This document shows, one piece after another, positions 50,465-58,762 of a stretch of DNA of 64,000 bases. The number at the start of each line of letters is the position of its first letter. Position 1 is the stretch's first letter. Source of the DNA: CAYYFX01 sp046330135 (lineage in GTDB: Bacteria > ARS69); NCBI GenBank assembly GCA_046330135.1, contig JAXLTI010000004.1, positions 1,184,536 to 1,248,535 of the forward strand, written 5' to 3'. The notes under the pieces are model-generated. The model worked only from the letters and a program-made list of their open reading frames with translations. It searched no databases and was not told the origin of the DNA. Made by a program: the position numbers and the translations under genes.

Positions 50465-51070
50465 ATGGCCCGCGTGTCCGCGTCCCGGGCCGTCGCCGCG
50501 CTGGCGGCTCTCGGCCTGGCCGGTTGCATCACCTCTCCCGATCAGGCGCCCAAGCCGCACGATCTGCCCGGCTACACCGACCCCTCGGCGTTCGTGCAGG
50601 CCTACGCCGCTTCGCTGCAGGAAAGAAACCTGGCCAACTACCGGAAGCTCCTCGCGGATGAGTTCGAGTACTTCCCGAGGGCCGCGGATCTCCCCATTCC
50701 CTGGCTCGACGGCGACTCCTGGGGCTACGCCGACGAGCTCGGCATGATCGGACACATGATGGACTCCGCGTTCGTCCCGAAGGACCCGGACTGCGGCGCC
50801 GTTCGCGCGATGTACGCCGAGCTCACGGTGTCCTCTCGGCGCGACGTCGGCGACGGAACGATCGAGGTCGGGACCGTCGGTTTGATCCGCGTCGTCTGGG
50901 GCGCGGACGGCGGGGGGGTCGCGAACGCGCGCTTCGTCTTCGATCTCGCGAGGGGCGAGGACGGGTATCTCCGCCTGCGCGCCATGCACGAGCTCCCGCT
51001 GTTCCGGGAGGGATCCCTCGAGGTCACTCCCCGGACCTGGGCCGGTCTCAAGGCGGGCTACCGCGAGTAG
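50465..51070 (+). CDS. lipoprotein of the tandem NTF2-like family, copy 1
   Basis: A 201-residue lipoprotein (LAGC, Cys21). The body has YTDPSAFVQAYAASLQERNLANYRKLLADEFEYFP, then WLDGDSWGYADELGMIGHMMD. A beta-rich half follows, ending DGYLRLRAMHELPL and the tail VTPRTWAGLKAGYRE. The helix-first, curved-sheet pattern with 'RD/RN..Y..LL...F' is what NTF2/SnoaL-like (DUF4440-type) domains show; this is fold inference from pattern. It is the most divergent early member of the array. The ligand or enzymatic role is unknown. Confidence 0.7.
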   Translation: MARVSASRAVAALAALGLAGCITSPDQAPKPHDLPGYTDPSAFVQAYAASLQERNLANYRKLLADEFEYFPRAADLPIPWLDGDSWGYADELGMIGHMMDSAFVPKDPDCGAVRAMYAELTVSSRRDVGDGTIEVGTVGLIRVVWGADGGGVANARFVFDLARGEDGYLRLRAMHELPLFREGSLEVTPRTWAGLKAGYRE

Positions 51071-51090
51071 TTGGAAGGGGAAGCGTCCCG

Positions 51091-51678
51091 ATGTCGCGCC
51101 CGTGCGTTCGAATCGCGAGCATCGCCGGCCTGCTGGGGCTCTTCGCGGCCGGATGCCTCACGGATTCCGACAAGCCGTCGGGCGCGGTGGCGGGCACCAC
51201 GGATCCGGCGACGCTCGTGGCGAGGCACGCCGCGGCTCTCTCGCACCGCGACTACGATGCCTATGCCGCGCTTCTCAGCGACGACTTCATGTTCTACCCG
51301 GGGTCCCTCGCCATCCTGGACACGAGCGACCTCCAGGACTTCCCCTGGCTGACCGGGGAGGGCGCGTTCGCCTGGGACCGCATCGGCGAGCTCGGCATGA
51401 TCGGGCAGATGTTCGCGACGCCGAACACGTCGATCGGAGCCGCGTTCGAGGTGCTGAGCATTCGAGGCACGTTGGACGCGGGCTTCGACGTCGACACACA
51501 CGCGACCTTCAGCGTGGCCTCGCGCACTTTCAGTGCCGAGGCGGACACGCGCCTCGTCTTGCGCCTCTCGAAGGCGCGCGACGGCTACCTGCGCATCCAC
51601 TCGATCCGCGAGATCCCGCCGGAGCTCTTCTACGGGGGAGTGACCTGGGCTGCGATCAAGATGAGGTATGAGCCATGA
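51091..51678 (+). CDS. lipoprotein of the tandem NTF2-like family, copy 2
   Basis: A 195-residue lipoprotein (FAAGC, Cys22). It has the same arrangement as its neighbours: TDPATLVARHAAALSHRDYDAYAALLSDDFMFYPG, ELGMIGQMF, and the end block DGYLRIHSIREIP with the tail GVTWAAIKMRYEP. It lies 20 nt after copy 1, and its stop overlaps the start of the double copy by ATGA (51675-51678). Function unknown. Confidence 0.7.
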   Translation: MSRPCVRIASIAGLLGLFAAGCLTDSDKPSGAVAGTTDPATLVARHAAALSHRDYDAYAALLSDDFMFYPGSLAILDTSDLQDFPWLTGEGAFAWDRIGELGMIGQMFATPNTSIGAAFEVLSIRGTLDAGFDVDTHATFSVASRTFSAEADTRLVLRLSKARDGYLRIHSIREIPPELFYGGVTWAAIKMRYEP

Positions 51679-52805
51679 CCACCGCTCGCAACCTGCGCAT
51701 CCTCCTGGGGCTGGGCGCCGCGCTCGCGTCGGCGGCGTGCGGGCACGACGACGGACCCACGGCGCCGCCGCACTTCACGGAGCCCGCCGCGCTGGTCGGG
51801 GGCTACGCGACGGCCTTCACGGCGCGAAACGCCGGCGCATGCGTGGATCTGCTCGAGGCCGCGAGCGGTACGAGCGGCGGCTTCCGTTTCTTCCCGAAGA
51901 GCGAGGATCTTCCGGCCTTGGATTGGCTCGCCGGCGACAGCTGGGGCTACGAGCGCGAGGGAGGGATCCTCTCCAACATGCTCGACCGGACCTACGTGAG
52001 CGAGGCGGCGGCCGCCGCCGGGTTCACCGGCGTGGGCACGCTGACGCTCGAGACGGACTCGACCACCCCGCTCGCGGGGCACGAGTACGACGTCCTCGCC
52101 TCGGGGACTTTCGCGATGAAGCGCGCCGCCCTTGCCGACGTTCTCTATCCCGTCGGGCTGCGCTTCGTGCTGGCGACGTCGACGGACGGCACCCTCGTGA
52201 TCCGCGAGATGCACGAGCTGTCCATGGGGATGGACCGCTCGCCGGGCGCGCTGAGCTGGGGGACGGTGCAGAGCTGGTACCGCGAGCCGCCGCCGCGGTA
52301 CACGGATCCGACCGCGCTGATCGCGGCGCACGCCGCCGCGCTCACGGATCGCGACCTCGAAGACTACGCGAGCCTCCTCGACGGCAGCTTCCAGTACTTC
52401 CCGCAGCCCCAAGACCTCAGCGATCTTCCGTGGATGACGGGCTCGTCGTGGGGGCGCTCGGACGAGCTTGAGATGATCCGCCACATGTTCGACCCGAGCT
52501 ACGAGCCCATGGGCTCCCACGCGGGGAGCATCGACTCGATCCACGCGACCTTCCAGGTTCTCCACGTCCAGCCGGACTCCATCCTCGGTGGGACCCAGGT
52601 CTCGACGAGCGCCGTTCTTCAGGTGATGTACGACGCGTCGAGCGGCGCGGCGGCCAATGTCCGATTCGACTTCCACCTCGTGTCGCACGACGGGCATCTC
52701 CTCATCTCGGAGATCCGCGAGCTGCCGCTCCACGCGCCGGCCCGTGACGAGTTGCCGGTCGAGCCGCAGACCTGGGCGAACATCAAGGCGCTGTACCGAG
52801 AGTGA
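51675..52805 (+). CDS. lipoprotein with two fused NTF2-like repeats, copies 3 and 4
   Basis: A 376-residue lipoprotein (SAAC, Cys22) with two repeats. Repeat 1 (about 30-200) ends in ALSWGTVQSWYREPPP, i.e. the tail motif in internal position. Repeat 2 (about 208-376) runs from YTDPTALIAAHAAALTDRDLEDYASLLDGSFQYFP to the terminal VEPQTWANIKALYRE. The fusion point shows that single-copy genes were joined through the former C-terminal tail. Repeat 2 is closest to the next gene (MYDASSGAAANVRF versus MYDASNGAATDVRL), so duplication was fairly recent. Confidence 0.72.
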   Translation: MTTARNLRILLGLGAALASAACGHDDGPTAPPHFTEPAALVGGYATAFTARNAGACVDLLEAASGTSGGFRFFPKSEDLPALDWLAGDSWGYEREGGILSNMLDRTYVSEAAAAAGFTGVGTLTLETDSTTPLAGHEYDVLASGTFAMKRAALADVLYPVGLRFVLATSTDGTLVIREMHELSMGMDRSPGALSWGTVQSWYREPPPRYTDPTALIAAHAAALTDRDLEDYASLLDGSFQYFPQPQDLSDLPWMTGSSWGRSDELEMIRHMFDPSYEPMGSHAGSIDSIHATFQVLHVQPDSILGGTQVSTSAVLQVMYDASSGAAANVRFDFHLVSHDGHLLISEIRELPLHAPARDELPVEPQTWANIKALYRE

Positions 52806-52849
52806 CGGGCGTCGCCGAGCCGGAGTGCAGTGAACAGGAGGCAACCCAT

Positions 52850-53473
52850 ATGACCACCCCTCGTACCCTGAGTCTCTTCCTGGGGCTGACTGCCGCGCTC
52901 GCGTTGGCGGCATGTCACGACGACACCTCGACCGGTCCTCCGACCCACTCCGGTCCGCCGAGGTACAACAATCCGAACGCGTTGATCGACGCGCACGCGT
53001 CGGCGCTCACCAACCGCGATCTCGCGGCCTACACGAACCTCCTCGACGAGGGCTTCCAGTACTTCCCGCAATCGGAAGACCTCGCGGACTTGACTTGGCT
53101 GACGGGCGACTCCTGGGGACGAGCGGACGAGCTGGGGATGATCGGCCACATGTTCGACCCGGACTTCCAACCTGCCTCGGGCATGCATGCGGGGAGCGTC
53201 GACTCGATCGACGCGACCCTCACCGTCGTGACGGTCCAGCCGGCGCCCACCGGCGTCGGGTACGTGGTCACGACGCACGCCGTGATCCGAGTGATGTACG
53301 ACGCCTCGAACGGCGCCGCGACCGACGTCCGGCTCGAGTTCCACCTCGTGCCGCACGACGGGTACTTCCTCATCTCGGAGATCCACGAGATGCCGCTTCA
53401 CGCGCCGGCGCTGTCCGGGATGCGGGCGGTCGAGCCGTCCTCCTGGGGGCAAGTCAAGTCGCTGTACCGCTAG
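52850..53473 (+). CDS. lipoprotein of the tandem NTF2-like family, copy 5
   Basis: A 207-residue lipoprotein (LAAC, Cys22). It has YNNPNALIDAHASALTNRDLAAYTNLLDEGFQYFPQ, WLTGDSWGRADELGMIGHMFDPDF, HDGYFLISEIHEMPLHAPA, and ends VEPSSWGQVKSLYR. The ATG at 52850 follows CAGGAGG. It is the best preserved single-domain member, with high similarity to repeat 2 of the upstream gene. Confidence 0.72.
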   Translation: MTTPRTLSLFLGLTAALALAACHDDTSTGPPTHSGPPRYNNPNALIDAHASALTNRDLAAYTNLLDEGFQYFPQSEDLADLTWLTGDSWGRADELGMIGHMFDPDFQPASGMHAGSVDSIDATLTVVTVQPAPTGVGYVVTTHAVIRVMYDASNGAATDVRLEFHLVPHDGYFLISEIHEMPLHAPALSGMRAVEPSSWGQVKSLYR

Positions 53474-53493
53474 GCATGCGCGAGGGTCCGGCC

Positions 53494-53790
53494 ATGACCG
53501 ACGCCAGACGGCTGGGCCACTTCCTGGGATGGAGCGCCGCGCTCGTGCTGACGGCGTGTCGGTGGCGGCCGACCGCTCTTCTCCTCCGCCGAGTTTCGCG
53601 ACGGTGCAGGCCTGGTACCGTCACCCTCCGCGGAGGTACTCCGATCCGAACGCGCTGATCGACGCGCACGCGTTTGCCCTCACGAACAAGATGTTCGACG
53701 AATACGTAGGCCTCCTCGACCCGTCCTTCGCGTACTTCCCGCCGCCCTGGGACGTCCCGGATCTCCCCGTCCGGCTCGCCTTGCGCACGC
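53494..53790 (+). pseudogene. decayed lipoprotein copy (deletion plus frameshift)
   Basis: The ATG at 53494 opens a typical lipoprotein signal (RLGHFLGWSAALVLTAC, Cys22 at the same position as in copies 3-5). After that the frame is lost. In another frame the text continues FATVQAWYRHPPRRYSDP, then NALIDAHAFALTNKMFDEYVG and LLDPSFAYFPPPWDVPDLP. FATVQAWYRHPP matches the internal junction of the double-copy gene. I infer that this was a two-repeat gene that lost repeat 1 by deletion, with a frameshift, and then the rest of repeat 2. Confidence 0.7.
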
Positions 53791-53922
53791 ACGGCCGCCG
53801 GCGTTCGCGTCTCGACGGGCGGTGTGCCCCGGCGCCCCGAAAGGCCAAACCCTTGCTATATTCAGCGGGAACGCAGCGGCGCGCCGCCCCTGAGCGCCGA
53901 TCTTCGTGGAGGCCATAACCTC

Positions 53923-54801
53923 TTGAACGGCAAGCGTTTCGGCAGGATCGGGCCGGGGCTGGCTTTCCTGGCCGCCGCGCTGGCGGGCTGCGGGAAGGAC
54001 ACCACGGGGCCCAATGCGCCTCCGCCGCCGGACCTCTCCACGCCTCGCGCGGCGATTCGCTCGATGGAGGACGTCTACAGCCGGCGCGTGTACGACCAGG
54101 CGCTGGCGATGCTCTCGCCGAACTTCCGCTTCTATCCGGCGCAGCCGGAGTCCGTCTCCTTCTTCGCTCCCGGCGACACGTACTGGGGCCTCGATCGGGA
54201 GAACGAGATGCTCCAGCGGATGCTCGTGCCCCACCGCGTCACCTGGCTCGATCAGGTGCTCCTCGAGGTGGAGCCGCAGGAGATCGTGGACTCCACGGCC
54301 ACGCTCACGCGCGTCTCGACGATCAGCGAGCTGCACTTCCTCCTCGGCGGGGTCGTGCTCCAGAGCGCGCGCTCCTACGTGGACTTCATCTACGAGAGGA
54401 ACGCGAAGGGCGACAACCTCCTCCTCGAGCAGCACGACCATCTCTTCCCGGGGTCCCTGCTGACCTACGGCCAGTTGAAGACGATGGTCCAGAGCAAGCC
54501 GAGCCTGGCCACGCTCGTGGTGAATCCGGACTCGATCGCGACCACGTCGGCGGTGATCGGCGGCCGCATCAACCCGAACGGCCTCGCGACGACCGCGCAC
54601 TTCGACTACGGGCTCACCGCGTCGTACGGAAACTCCACCGGTGACGTCAGCGTCGGGAACGACTCGATCGAGCACGGCATCCAGATGCGGATCTCCGGCC
54701 TGACCCCGGCCACCGAGTACCACTATCGCGTGGTGGCCACGAGCGAGTGGGGCACCGCCTACGGAATCGATCTGACCTTCACCACGCGCGCCGTGCCGTA
54801 G
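53923..54801 (+). CDS. lipoprotein with divergent NTF2-like domain and C-terminal FnIII-like domain
   Basis: A 292-residue lipoprotein (LAGC, Cys23). An N-terminal domain (about 35-195: TPRAAIRSMEDVYSRRVYDQALAMLSPNFRFYP, WGLDRENEMLQRML, SLLTYGQLKTMVQSKP) is a distant relative of the array. A C-terminal beta domain (about 200-290) has FDYGLTASYGNST, ISGLTPATEYHYRVVATSEWGTAYG, the classic fibronectin-III-like pattern. The start is TTG 53923, 10 nt after GTGGAGG. TATATT at 53857-53862 may be its -10 box. The tail motif is not at the C-terminus here but survives internally as YGQLKTM. Confidence 0.7.
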   Translation: MNGKRFGRIGPGLAFLAAALAGCGKDTTGPNAPPPPDLSTPRAAIRSMEDVYSRRVYDQALAMLSPNFRFYPAQPESVSFFAPGDTYWGLDRENEMLQRMLVPHRVTWLDQVLLEVEPQEIVDSTATLTRVSTISELHFLLGGVVLQSARSYVDFIYERNAKGDNLLLEQHDHLFPGSLLTYGQLKTMVQSKPSLATLVVNPDSIATTSAVIGGRINPNGLATTAHFDYGLTASYGNSTGDVSVGNDSIEHGIQMRISGLTPATEYHYRVVATSEWGTAYGIDLTFTTRAVP

Positions 54802-54916
54802 CGCCGCTTCGCGCTCGTCGACCGGTTTCCGCTCTGATAGCTTCGGCGTGTCGCCATGTCGCAGCGTGCCTGCGCCGTCACGTCGCCGCGCCCGGCGCGC
54901 GGGAGATCGGGCAGCC

Positions 54917-55975
54917 ATGAGCGCTCCCACGGATCGAACGATGCACGCGATGGTCATCCGCCGGCACGGAGGGCCCGAGGTCCTCGAGTGGGCGGAGATC
55001 CCGCGGCCTGCGCTCGGCGCGGACGACGTCCTCGTGGCGGTCGAGGCCTGCGGCGTCAACCACCTCGACCTCTGGACGCGTCGCGGGATGCCGGGACGGA
55101 CGGTCTCCTTCCCGCATGCGCTCGGCAGCGAGCCCGTGGGGTGCGTCGTCGAGGTGGGGAAGGACGCGCTCGGCATCACGCCGGGTGAGCGCGTCCTCGT
55201 GGCCCCGGGCCAGCTGGAGCGCTTTCACGCCGATCGCTCGGGATGGGACCCGCGCTGGAACGACTACCGCGTCATCGGCAGCGGAGCGCCGGGCGGCTAC
55301 GCCCAGTTCGTGCGCGCGCGGGCGGAGAACGTGCTGCGCGTCTCCGATCGGTGGACGCCGGTGGAGTGGGCGGCCACGCCGCTCGTCTTCCTGACCGCGT
55401 GGCACATGCTCGTCGGGCGCGCCGCGGTGCGTCCCGGCGAGAGCGTGCTCGTGATCGGGGCCGGCTCGGGGGTGGGAAGCGCCGCGATCCAGATCGCCGC
55501 GCACTTCGGCTGCCACGTCGTGGCCACGGCGGGCACGGAGGCGAAGCTCGCGAAGGCGAAGGAGCTGGGCGCTCGAGACGTCGTGAGCCACGCGGAGGAG
55601 GACTGGCCGAAGCGCGTGCGCGACGTCACCGGCGGCCGAGGCGTGGACGTGGTGGTGGAGCACGCAGGCGAAGCGGTCTTCGCGAAGGCGGTCACCACGC
55701 TCGCGTACGCGGGGCGCCTCGTCACCTGCGGCGCCACGACGGGCGCCCATGCGGAGGTTCTCCTCAACCATCTCTTCGTGAAGCAGCTTTCGCTGCTCGG
55801 GAGCTACATGGGGACCTTCGCGGAGCTGAGGGAAGTGCTGGCGCTCCTGGAGGCGGGCAGGGTGCACCCCGTGGTGGATCGGGTCTTCCCGATCCGGGAG
55901 GCGGCCGCGGCGCACCGGCGCATGGAAGCGCGCGAGCACTTCGGGAAGATCGTGCTGCGGCACGGCGCAGCCTAG
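54917..55975 (+). CDS. MDR-superfamily NAD(P)H-dependent oxidoreductase (quinone oxidoreductase type)
   Basis: A 352-residue medium-chain dehydrogenase/reductase. It has the N-terminal GroES-like domain (GGPEVLEWAEIPRPALGADDVLV, EACGVNHLDLWTRRG, HALGSEPVG), cofactor loop VLVIGAGSGVGSAAIQIA, and FGKIVLRHG at the end. The four structural-zinc cysteines are missing, so it resembles zinc-free quinone or crotonyl-CoA-type reductases, although the CG..H..D pair is kept. Substrate unknown. The ATG at 54917 lacks a strong ribosome site; ATG 24 nt on is possible. Confidence 0.87.
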   Translation: MSAPTDRTMHAMVIRRHGGPEVLEWAEIPRPALGADDVLVAVEACGVNHLDLWTRRGMPGRTVSFPHALGSEPVGCVVEVGKDALGITPGERVLVAPGQLERFHADRSGWDPRWNDYRVIGSGAPGGYAQFVRARAENVLRVSDRWTPVEWAATPLVFLTAWHMLVGRAAVRPGESVLVIGAGSGVGSAAIQIAAHFGCHVVATAGTEAKLAKAKELGARDVVSHAEEDWPKRVRDVTGGRGVDVVVEHAGEAVFAKAVTTLAYAGRLVTCGATTGAHAEVLLNHLFVKQLSLLGSYMGTFAELREVLALLEAGRVHPVVDRVFPIREAAAAHRRMEAREHFGKIVLRHGAA

Positions 55976-56007
55976 CCGGGCGGCGCGACCGCCGTCGCGG
56001 CGCTCCT

Positions 56008-57906
56008 CTAGTCGGGAAGCCCTGCGTCGGCCGCGGCCGGGGCGATCGCCTCCCGGACGACCTCCAGGACGATCTCGCCGTAGCGCTGGAGCTTGCTCTG
56101 CCCGATGCCGTGCACGAGGGCGAGCTGAGCCAGGCTGGCGGGGCGACGCGCGGCGATCTCCAGCAGCGTTCGGTCCGCGAACACCACGTACGGCGGCACC
56201 GCCTGGGCGCGCGCCAGCTCGAGCCGCTTCGCGCGCAGCGCCTCGAAGAGCCCGCGGTCGCCGTCCGCGAGGGACAGGACGGTGCCGCTCTTCGCCGCCC
56301 GGTCCTTCGCGGCCTTCGCGCCCCGCACGCGACGTGCCGGCGGCGGTTCCCTCCGCAGCTCCACGGGGACTTCCCCGCGCAAGACGTCCCGCGCGCTGCC
56401 GGCGAGTCGGAGCCCGCCGTGACCGTCCACGTCGACCGCGAGCAAGCCCGCCGCCACGAGCTGACGGATCACGGACTGCCACTCGTGCTTCTCGCGGTCC
56501 CGCCCCACGCCGAACGTGGGGAGGCGATGGTGACCGAACCGGCGAAGGCGCTCGGTCTCGTGGCCGAGCAACACGTCGATCAGGTACGCCTGCCCGAAGA
56601 TCTGGTCCGTGCGGACCACCGCCGAGAGGACCTTCTGCGCGGCCTCGGTGCCGTCCCACACTTCGGGCGGCTGCAGGCAGTTGTCGCAGTTGCCGCAAGG
56701 CCGGGGCAAGGCGTCGCCGAAGTAGTCCAGCAGCACCTGCCGGCGGCAGCGCGGCGTCTCGCAGTAGCCGAGCAGGGCGCTGAGCTTGTGGTGCTCCACG
56801 CGCCGGCGCGCCTCGTCCGCGCCTTCGTCGATGAGTTTCCGCAAGAGGGCCACGTCCGCGAGGCCCCACGTCATGGTGGCGGTGGCGGGGAGCCCGTCTC
56901 GACCGGCGCGGCCCGTCTCCTGGTAGTACGCCTCGAGACTCTTCGGCGGGTCGTGGTGGCACACGAAGCGGACGTCGGGCTTGTCGATGCCCATCCCGAA
57001 CGCCACGGTGGCCACCATCACCAGGGTCTCGTCGTTCACGAAGCTCTCCTGGTTGCGGCGGCGCACGTCGGCGTCGAGGCCCGCGTGGTAGGGCAGTGCG
57101 CGCACGCCCTCGGACACGAGGAGCTCGGCGACCTCCTCGGTGCGGCGCCGCGACAGGCAGTACACGATGCCCGAGTCTCCCGGATGCTCTTCGCGCACGA
57201 GGCGCAGGAGCCGGCGACGCGGGTCCGCCTTCGGTTCCACGCGATAGCGGATGTTCGGACGGTCGAAGCCGGCGACGAACTGCCGCGCGTCCTCGAGTGC
57301 CAGCTTCTGCGCGATCTCGCGGCGCGTGGGCGGGTCCGCGGTAGCGGTCAACGCGATCCGCGGCACGTCCGGCCAGCGCTCGTGGAGGATCGAGAGCTGC
57401 AGGTACTCGGGGCGGAAGTCGTGGCCCCACTGCGAGACGCAGTGCGCCTCGTCGATCGCGAACAGCGCGAGAGGAAGCTCGCCGAGCCGGGCGAGGAACC
57501 GGTCCGTCAGGAGCCGTTCCGGCGCGACGTACAGGAGGTCCAGCTCGCCCGCGTGCGTGGCGGCGAGCACGCGCCGCGTCTCGTGTTCTTCGAGGCCCGA
57601 GTGCAGGCACGCCGCGCGCACACCGAGCTGGCGCAGCGCCTCCACCTGATCGTGCATGAGCGCGATGAGCGGGCTCACCACGAGGCCCAGGCCCGGCCGC
57701 ACGATCGCGGGGATCTGGTAGCAGAGGGACTTTCCGCTGCCCGTAGGCATGAGGACGAGAGCGTCCCCGCCGCCGGCCACGTGCCGGACGATATCCTCCT
57801 GGTGGTCGCGGAACTCGGCGAAGCCGAAGACGGTACGCAGGACCTCGCGAGGATCCTGGCCGACGCCTGCGCGCACGCGTCCCGCCGCCTCGACGCCGCT
57901 CGCCAT
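56008..57906 (-). CDS. recQ: ATP-dependent DNA helicase RecQ
   Basis: A 632-residue superfamily 2 helicase. It has FRDHQEDIVRHV (Q-like motif), Walker A PTGSGKS with Lys59, DEAH in AIDEAHCVSQWGHDFRPEY, and motif VI QETGRAGRDG. The RecQ-C zinc module is CETPRCRRQVLLDYFGD then CGNCDNC. A winged helix follows, and a C-terminal HRDC-like domain (about 520-620: LRAKRLELARAQAVPPYVVFADRTLLEIA, LVHGIGQSKLQRYG). Length and domains match E. coli RecQ (about 610). It unwinds DNA 3'-5' in recombination and repair. The EVE gene lies 50 nt upstream on the same strand. Confidence 0.96.
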   Translation of the reverse strand: MASGVEAAGRVRAGVGQDPREVLRTVFGFAEFRDHQEDIVRHVAGGGDALVLMPTGSGKSLCYQIPAIVRPGLGLVVSPLIALMHDQVEALRQLGVRAACLHSGLEEHETRRVLAATHAGELDLLYVAPERLLTDRFLARLGELPLALFAIDEAHCVSQWGHDFRPEYLQLSILHERWPDVPRIALTATADPPTRREIAQKLALEDARQFVAGFDRPNIRYRVEPKADPRRRLLRLVREEHPGDSGIVYCLSRRRTEEVAELLVSEGVRALPYHAGLDADVRRRNQESFVNDETLVMVATVAFGMGIDKPDVRFVCHHDPPKSLEAYYQETGRAGRDGLPATATMTWGLADVALLRKLIDEGADEARRRVEHHKLSALLGYCETPRCRRQVLLDYFGDALPRPCGNCDNCLQPPEVWDGTEAAQKVLSAVVRTDQIFGQAYLIDVLLGHETERLRRFGHHRLPTFGVGRDREKHEWQSVIRQLVAAGLLAVDVDGHGGLRLAGSARDVLRGEVPVELRREPPPARRVRGAKAAKDRAAKSGTVLSLADGDRGLFEALRAKRLELARAQAVPPYVVFADRTLLEIAARRPASLAQLALVHGIGQSKLQRYGEIVLEVVREAIAPAAADAGLPD

Positions 57907-57956
57907 CCGCCCCTCCGCGCCATCCGCATCCGCGGCGCGCCGTTCCCCGTTGCGGC

Positions 57957-58421
57957 TCAGCGGCCGCGCGCCATCTTCACCACGGCATCGTAGTGCTTCT
58001 TCTCGACGGGCTGCACCGATAGCCGCATCCCGCGCTTCGTCACGAGCATCCCGGCCAGCGCCTCAGCCGCCTTGAGCTCCTCGAGCGGCACGAGGCGGGG
58101 GAGCTTCGCCACGAACTCGACGTCGACGACGAACCACGTGGGCTTCGCCCGGTCGGACTTCGGATCGTAGGAATCGGAGCGCTTGTCGAACGCCGTCGGA
58201 TCGGGATACGCCTCGCTCGCGACTCTGGCAAGCCCGGCCACGCCCGGCGGCTCGGCGCTCGAGTGGTAGAAGAGGACGAGGTCCCCCGGCCTCATCTCGC
58301 GCAGGTGATTCCGCGCCTGGAAGTTCCGCACGCCGGTCCAGGGCGCCCGCTTGTCCTTGGCGAGGTCGTCGATCGAGTAGGCGTCGGGCTCGGATTTCAT
58401 CAGCCAGTGGCGCTTCGCCAT
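57957..58421 (-). CDS. EVE domain protein (modified-base or RNA binding)
   Basis: A 154-residue single-domain protein. HWLMKSEPDAYSIDDLAKDK, WTGVRNFQARNHLREMRPGDLVLFYHS, GVAGLARVASEAYPDPTAFD and LSVQPVEKKHYDAVVKM are characteristic of EVE (PUA-like) proteins. EVE domains bind modified bases in DNA or RNA; in bacteria they often stand alone with housekeeping genes. CCGGAGG precedes the ATG. Transcription may continue into recQ. Confidence 0.92.
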   Translation of the reverse strand: MAKRHWLMKSEPDAYSIDDLAKDKRAPWTGVRNFQARNHLREMRPGDLVLFYHSSAEPPGVAGLARVASEAYPDPTAFDKRSDSYDPKSDRAKPTWFVVDVEFVAKLPRLVPLEELKAAEALAGMLVTKRGMRLSVQPVEKKHYDAVVKMARGR

Positions 58422-58762
58422 GCGGCTCAACCTCCGGATGCGGCAGTAGACCATGGGCGTCGGTGCACCGCCAAGCGGGGCACGCCGCGAGCCCGGATCG
58501 CACCGCGGTCGCCGCACGGGGGCGGGCGGAGGGGGACCTTCCACCGCCTCGAAGACCGTCCGCCTGCGCCGGACCGCGCCCCGCGGCCGCGGAGGTGCCA
58601 TCTCCTCTCGGAGACAGGGTTGCAGACCGCAGGATCATCTTCCCTTCCTCCCGCTCGACGTCCGGTGGTTGCCTTGACCCGAGCGCGGGGAGTCGCTACC
58701 GTCGACGTCGCTCGCCCCACCGCGCGGCGGGTCGCCCCCTCGAAGCCTTCCTGGAGAGGGCC
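58422..58762. other. 341-nt divergent gap between EVE and radical SAM genes
   Basis: No gene or stable repeat was seen. It contains the rightward promoter at 58674-58702 and the CCGGAGG ribosome site of the EVE gene at its left end. Confidence 0.6.
58674..58702 (+). promoter_or_regulatory. promoter of the radical SAM gene
   Basis: TTGACC (58674-58679), a 17-nt spacer and TACCGT (58697-58702), 60 nt before the ATG. The same TACCGT -10 appears in the atp operon candidate. Confidence 0.6.
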
